A program made the position numbers and the translations under genes. Of a stretch of DNA of 64,000 bases, positions 58,271-64,000 are shown one piece after another; the first letter of the stretch is position 1, and each line of letters starts with the position of its first letter. The stretch is from Aphrophora alni (lineage: Eukaryota; Arthropoda; Insecta; Hemiptera; Aphrophoridae), in contig OY740765.1 in assembly GCA_963513935.1 (NCBI GenBank), positions 76,677,718-76,741,717 on the forward strand. The letters run 5' to 3'. The notes below the pieces were generated by a model. It searched no databases, was not told the origin of the DNA, and was given only the letters and a program-made list of their open reading frames with translations.

Positions 58271-60240
58271 TAATCATATGTAACACAATACAATATAACA
58301 ATAGTCCCATGTAGGTATATAATGTTTCCATATTTTTCTTTGGAATTACAACTTTTTTTACTAGAACCCCTTATTCTGTACTGAAGAACCAATTAGTTCT
58401 TTATAAAGACATAATTTATGGAAAGATTGATTAAGCTATGCCTAAACTCGGTCAAGGCTTGTACCAATGTACTAGGATACTTAGATAACTTTTTTTTTTT
58501 TATAGGAGATGGCATAACAGTTGAACACAGCCTATATGACTGTATGTATTCACCTTAAAAGTAGGAGGAATTCACTAAATGAAAGTTTTAATAGTAAAAT
58601 TGAGTGTTGGTGTGGAAAAGTGGGTTTTTTGAGCCCGATCGGTTCGTCGGAGAAATAACCTAAATAGTAAAATAAAATGTAGGAAATTTTATGTTCTTTA
58701 ATTTTGAGTATGCTAGAGAGGTTATTAAAGAATAGAGAAAACCCGCAAGAATGAGATTTTTTACCTTTTTTGCATTTTTGTCAATGTTGCGTCACGAAAT
58801 TTTGTAAGCAAACCTCAGATTCGGATTCAGCACCCCAAAAACATACAGAGGGGAAGAAATAAAAACTACCCTACAACTTTCCTAGTAATCCACCCATGTA
58901 ATTTGACATATGTATAATTGAACAATATACAAACACATTTTTGTTCAAATACTAAGAGACGAGCAGCTCAAAAGTTGTAGATTGATAATTTCCAAAATAT
59001 CAATTTACCAATGAATTTTACGAAACAAGTGCACACTTTGTAGAGAAGTTGGAGTCCTAAACTTGTGTCCAACAAAATTATTCTATACTATAAATTAACC
59101 ATTCTAGTGCGCTTAAGGCTTATTTTGCGCATTTGTTCACAACCACTCGTTAACTCTGACGCTGGAGTTGTAGTTTAAGCTACAAAGCCGTTACATTTGC
59201 TGTTCATTAGCCCCCTATCATATCCCGCCGGAAATAAGTCGAGTTACAGTAACCCTATATTATGTTCATATTAGGTTAATATCATTCAGTTTTACTCGTT
59301 TTCAGTTACATATGAATTTGCTTACTTATTAAAATACAGTACATTAGGTTGTATTAAACGCTTTAATTGTTTAGCATACAGAGTGTTTTACGAGAGTTTG
59401 GCACAACTTCAGAAGATGATAGGGGTCCACCTAAAAAAAATCAAAATTGTTCATAATTATGTACCTAGGGCCAGAAAAGCTTCGTTTTCCAGACATCCGC
59501 CATTTTGTTTCTTTTCCAAAATGCTTTATACCTGACCGATTGAGTTTAAACTTGGCACAAAGTTTAACCTAACAATGATAGACCCTATATATACAGGGTG
59601 AGTTTCTACTGACACCATTAACTTCGCCAGTATGTTCTACTCACTAAATGGAATAAAAAAGTTCATATGGTCCCATGCTCGATCTCAACCGTTTGGCTGT
59701 AGCCGCGTATTTTGTGTTTTTTCAAAATCATGCTATTTTGCCTCACTATTTGTTTTAGACATTTAGTGTTTAAGACATTCTCGCTCTTGATCAGAGGACA
59801 TTTTTCTCATATATATATACTCTTGTTCAGAGCACAGTTACTGTCCTCTGAATATTATGAGGACAGTGTATTCTCATCAAGAGTATAATATATAACTTAC
59901 TGTCACCTTAACATGAGTTAACATAACACGGATTTTTGCAACAAATGCTGCCAACATTGTCTTGTCCCCAACATTTTCCTTTCTTCTATACTCTCATTTT
60001 TGTTATCTCCCTAAATCTCTCTCTGCAATAGGCATAAAACATTTGGTTTATTTTAGTTTAAATCGATGGAAAATAAACAATTAACATCAAATTTTGTATG
60101 ACGATTTTTTCTATAGACTTGTGAATGGAAACACACGATAATATTTTAACCAGACTTTTTTTCTATAGTAAAAACAATCTAGATTTTTTAATACCATATT
60201 TAATAAATTAGATAATTTATCGAACTATTAAACGCTATTA
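58271..60240. other. Intron sequence, mostly unrecognised
   Basis: Contains a hairpin at about 59837-59868 (ACTGTCCTC..GAGGACAGT) and two short TACAG(A/G)GTG motifs (59391, 59592) like those at ends of insect inverted-repeat elements. No gene seen. Confidence 0.4.
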
Positions 60241-60241
60241 C

Positions 60242-60716
60242 GCAACTTACCCAGCGCAACATTTATATTAAGACACCGTTTGACCGATCACTATGAAAAT
60301 TGGCAAATACGTGTTTTTTTTTTTTCATGGAGAAGAATTTTACCTAATTATTATAAAAGCTATCATGTTACTTACCCAGTCTAACATTAATACTAAGACA
60401 CCGTTTGGACGATTACAATGAAATTTGACACACACATGTATTATTTCATGGAGAAGGTTTTTATCTAATTATTATAAACATCATCATGTTACTTACCCAG
60501 TCTAACATTATTACTAAGACACCGTATGACCGATTAAAATGACAATTAGCTCACACATGTATTATTTCATGGAGTTGGTTTTTTATCTAATTATTATAAA
60601 CATCATCATGTTACTTACCCAATCCAAAATTAAGACTAAGACACCGTTTGACCGATTAACATGAAAATTGGCACACACAAGAATTATTTTAAGGAGAAGG
60701 TTTTTATTGAATTACT
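60242..60716. repeat. Tandem array, four copies of a 118-bp unit
   Basis: Units carry CAACTTACCCAG or GTTACTTACCC, AAGACACCGTTTGACCGAT, AAAATTGGCACACAC, and ATTTCATGGAGAAGGTTTTT followed by CTAATTATTATAAACATCATC, repeated at about 118-bp spacing with 80-90 percent identity by eye. Confidence 0.85.
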
Positions 60717-61023
60717 ATTGATTTAACCCGGTATCGCCCGGGACTTCTATCATATGATATTCACTAATAAATGTTGAATATGATCTTGATTTCAAAGTAT
60801 TCGCAAACCCGTCTGCTAGCACCTAATTTAAGAATCATGCGCAAGACCCTAAAAATGATAGTAATGAGTTAAATAAAGTATTTTTACAAAGTAGAAATTT
60901 ACTCAGTAACAGTAACTTTTTTAGATGATCCGGTGCTATAGGATTGTGTGGTAGTTGGAATATAAAGAGATAAACCTCAAAATATAAGAAGTAAAAGCTT
61001 TTTATTGAAAACATTCTAACTAT

Positions 61024-61184
61024 TTAAAATTCTTGTTTATAAACAACATTTTTCATTTTGTTATCTAGGGGTAAGTTATACAAATTTTTCGGATTTCCTA
61101 CTCGAGATCAAGCTACGTATAATTGACCGTGAGAAAAACAGGAATCTTTGAGACTTATGCCGCAATACTTTAAAGTTGTCCCTA
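61024..61184 (-). pseudogene. Helitron helicase, C-terminal end
   Basis: On the - strand reads YCGISLKDSCFSHGQLYVA, a stop where the family has Cys, then SRVGNPKNLYNL and NVVYKQEF before a TAA at 61024. CFSHGQLYVACSRVG.P and NVVY are the hallmark end of Pif1-type helicases of RepHel Helitrons. The upstream part is not recognisable. A hairpin CCCGGTATCGCCCGGG at 60727-60742, about 280 bp downstream, resembles Helitron 3' hairpins, but no CTRR end follows it. Confidence 0.75.
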
Positions 61185-61450
61185 TGGTTTATCTGGCTTA
61201 TTGGTAATGTGTAACATATGGGTCTGACTTTTTAATCTTACAAAAGTTATCGGCGTAACTTTACATACTCTATAGTGTTTACTTGATTTCTTATTTATCC
61301 ACTACATCTAGTAAAACTTAATGGTTTATCAGGCTTATTGGAAATGTGTGACAATTGGGTCTGACGTTGTCATCTCGCAAAAAGTTAACGGTTTAACTCT
61401 ATATACTGTATAGTACTTACTTTATTTCTGATTTAAAAGGAAGCAAGACT
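61183..61450. repeat. Diverged tandem duplication, about 136 bp
   Basis: ATGGTTTATC.GGCTTATTGG at 61184 and again at 61320, each followed by AATGTGT.ACA and GGGTCTGAC. It lies directly upstream (in - strand terms) of the Helitron helicase end. Confidence 0.6.
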
Positions 61451-64000
61451 ATCGTCACCTTTGAATACGTATTCATTGACTTCATTTAAGTTAAAAATAT
61501 AAATAAATAAAAACCAACCATCTCTATAAATATTACATCACATCCTTTTTTTGCCCTATGGTAATCTATTAATAAAAATTTGAAAAACATTTCTACTTTT
61601 AAAAAAAGAGAGATTGAGATTGTAGTTTTTCTTCGTATAAATTTATCTCTATTCAGACAAGATGTGTATATTCTAAAAACACAGTAGAAATGTAAACTTT
61701 TTGGAGGTATTAAAAATATATTATATAACATTGATTAGTATAACATTTATATAATATAAAATTAATTAATAAATATATTGAAATTGCTATTTTAAACGAC
61801 AAAGGCCTACTTAGGAAAATGTATTATCAACCAAATCTATAACTAATTATGAGGGCTAGATACCAAATTTTTACGAAATAATGCTACAAATCTTCTTTCC
61901 TTGTAATATTTAGCATTGACTTGGTGGCCGGTTGCATAAACGTCAATCAGATATGATCTATGATCATCGTCCAAATTGATCTAACATCAAGAGTTTATGT
62001 TTATTATTGAGTATATGTTTAGAGTTTACCTAACATTATATTTTGTTGTATTACTTCATGTTTCATTGATTGTAGACATAAAAATTGAACAAGCTGCAAA
62101 ATTAGCAGTCTAGTAGTCGTTCAGGTAGCCTCTGCCCCTAATAAAACAAAGGGGCTACAGTGTGTTGATCTATAAAAGAAACTAAAAGTTTTGTTAATGG
62201 TTTTAGACTAATGACTCCAATGCCTAGTATCTGTTGTCTTTAATGCAGTGCAATTACATTTATACAAAAATTCAATACAATCAGTATGAAAATATTTCAA
62301 TAATAAAAATTAAATCCAATTTTAATCCTAATCTTTTAAATTTTGGACATTTATATTTCATTATTATTTTAAACACATATTATTGAGACAGTATCAAATT
62401 TCAGCACAATATTTAAAACGCTTAAGTTTCAACTAAAAGTTATCGCACATTAGGACCGTTTAAGGTTATAATTATTATTGTTATGGAATAAATACTTCTT
62501 TCCACAGAACTTTGGTTTAACCGGAACAGAATGGTCAGGATCGAATTTAAAACCTATATCCTTTTACTAAAAATATTAAGGCTTTGTGATTATAGATTGC
62601 CAAAAATTTTCCAAAAAATTACCGTTTACCGTTTTTACATTGAGGTGGATTGTAATAACTGTTATTGATGTACTCAATCGAAAGAAACTGACTTCTTAAA
62701 CTGTTAAAAATTATAAATAGCTAGGAAAGAATTCACGACTGACGTAAAAATTTGTCTTTTAAACCGAAAATGTATATCTTTGTTTTCTTTTATATGTGTG
62801 TGAACTTGTAACACAAATAAAACTAAAATTTATTTTAGGAAAGTTTGATAGAAAGGTTTCTACACTAGTCTGTAATTTATGTTTTGTAAAAATATTGTGA
62901 CTGACCATTACAGCTCTCTCATTATCAGGAATTATTTTGTCTTAACTGCTATGTTGAGGTTCAGGTAGCCAGGGCGTTAAGACTAACCTAGCCTCTCTTA
63001 GTTTTATGACACTAAGAGACATTTTTAAATATATTTTAAATGAGATTGACGTTTTACCTTTTCGGGAAAATCATTGTTTTTAAAATTCCTTTACACTTAA
63101 AGAAAGCGAATACTATCCCAATTCATATTGCCAACAATTAAAAATAGCGTATGCCTTTTACATTTTAGGAATCTTGATTTTCTTAGTAATAACGATGCCA
63201 TTTTTTAATTAAGATAATTAATATTACTACTGTTACATATTAATTGTAAACAAGTGTGAGGATCAAAACAATAACGAACTTTGTCTAAGAAATGTTTCTT
63301 GTTAAATAAGAAAGTTTTGTGTATGTATATATTAAAGCACACTTTAAGAGTGTTATATAGGTAAGGATTTTTTTTTTAAGTACTAAATTTAAAATGGATG
63401 AGTCAGAGGTGGGAGGCATAACAAATTACCGGACGTTAAAGTTGAAGAAGTCCTGGAAATATTTCAAAGTTTTTAAACAATAAATCGTACTATAGCTATT
63501 CAACAACTCGAGCAGAATATTGGAGAACTCAAAATTTCCAATAACTTATTTCAATAACCTATGTATGGTCAAAGTTATAGGCTTCTTTGGCGCAGAAGGA
63601 TAGCACTTTCGTAAAGGATCTTTAATTGTGGTGTCTTATATTTATATTTAATTTCAGCAATAAATCAATTACAGTACTGTAGTTATTAGTTGCACAAATT
63701 TGGTAATTTCTCTAGTTCACAATATTATCCTGAAAACGGAAAGATAGACAGCCAGAGTGAAGTCCAAAGAGGACTTTATTTTTATTATATAGAGGAACTA
63801 TATTAATCTTTGTTTTTCTAAATCTTAGGTAGGTGGTTCGAATCTAAATCTCGTTATTTTTTTTAATAAGCCTAAAGATTTCAATTTATTTAGGAAAGGC
63901 TATTTATAATACTAGATTAATTACGATTCTAAAAAGAAAGTACGTTTGTTGTTTTTAAGATTCGTGTTAAATAGAACAATGTTGAAAATACAATAATGAG
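61451..64000. other. CLASP intron, nothing recognised
   Basis: AT-rich. The 81-codon - strand frame at 61486-61731 has no motif. A possible hairpin GTAGCCTCTGCCCC..GGGGCTAC lies at about 62126-62158, and GTTCAGGTAGCC recurs at 62962. Confidence 0.4.

Noticed and set aside
59391..59605. Element bounded by TACAGAGTG and TACAGGGTG
   Set aside because: The two motifs are in the same orientation, so they are not terminal inverted repeats of one element.
60242..60716. CRISPR-like array
   Set aside because: Four long 118-bp repeats without unique spacers in an animal intron; an ordinary tandem repeat.

Overview
This is a stretch of animal nuclear DNA. It is AT-rich, has spliced genes with GT..AG introns, and carries no bacterial-style operons. 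The only resident gene that can be followed is a CLASP-type microtubule plus-end protein (CLIP-associating protein, Orbit/Chb in flies) on the + strand. Four consecutive-looking exons (877-1130, 4706-4902, 27519-27662, 46773-46913) keep one continuous reading frame across introns of 3.6, 22.6 and 19.1 kb. The protein sequence and the transposon mix (piggyBac, Tigger/pogo-like, mariner, Penelope-like, CR1/LOA-like non-LTR elements, gypsy-like LTR element, Helitron remnant) suggest an insect. The order cannot be fixed from the window; a hemipteran is a guess.

Nearly everything else is transposon debris inside the CLASP introns, often nested. Intron 1 holds an hAT-like element (1714-3972, 8-bp target duplication) with a Tigger-like element inside it (2535-3845). 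The 22.6-kb intron holds copies of a TTAA-flanked non-autonomous family (6038-8140, 13038-15579, 18834-18995), a Penelope-like reverse transcriptase on the - strand (12214-16441) split by the 13038-15579 copy (itself carrying a TA-flanked element with a minisatellite), a decayed Tigger transposase, a decayed LOA/I-like retrotransposon, and a nearly full-length piggyBac (21801-24050) disabled by stops and frameshifts. It also holds an inverted pair of retrotransposon tails. The 19.1-kb intron holds a mariner (28218-29429), a second decayed piggyBac, a second Tigger-like copy (35675-36777), and a CR1/jockey-like reverse transcriptase (about 38427-43720). Two TTAA elements have jumped into that reverse transcriptase at neighbouring TTAA sites, and a palindromic 257-bp insert with a 13-bp target duplication also sits in it. 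Two further members of the TTAA family follow.

The last intron contains the most unusual object. A 3.6-kb gypsy-type LTR element on the - strand (50844-54476) has two about 520-bp LTRs, a tRNA-Leu-type primer site and a polypurine tract. In place of recognisable gag-pol it carries one exon encoding the N-terminal part of hamartin (TSC1), with apparent splice acceptor and donor still attached. An extra 81-bp piece of the LTR end lies directly against the exon's upstream side. This looks like capture of a host gene fragment by a non-autonomous retroelement. Beyond it, 54480-61450 holds AT palindromes, a degenerate short repeat field, a 2.0-kb terminal-inverted-repeat element with a smaller inverted-repeat element nested in it, a 118-bp tandem array, and the C-terminal end of a Helitron helicase. 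The final 2.5 kb shows nothing recognisable.

No tRNA, rRNA, CRISPR or bacterial-type regulatory element was seen. All identities rest on reading the sequence by eye; no database search was possible.
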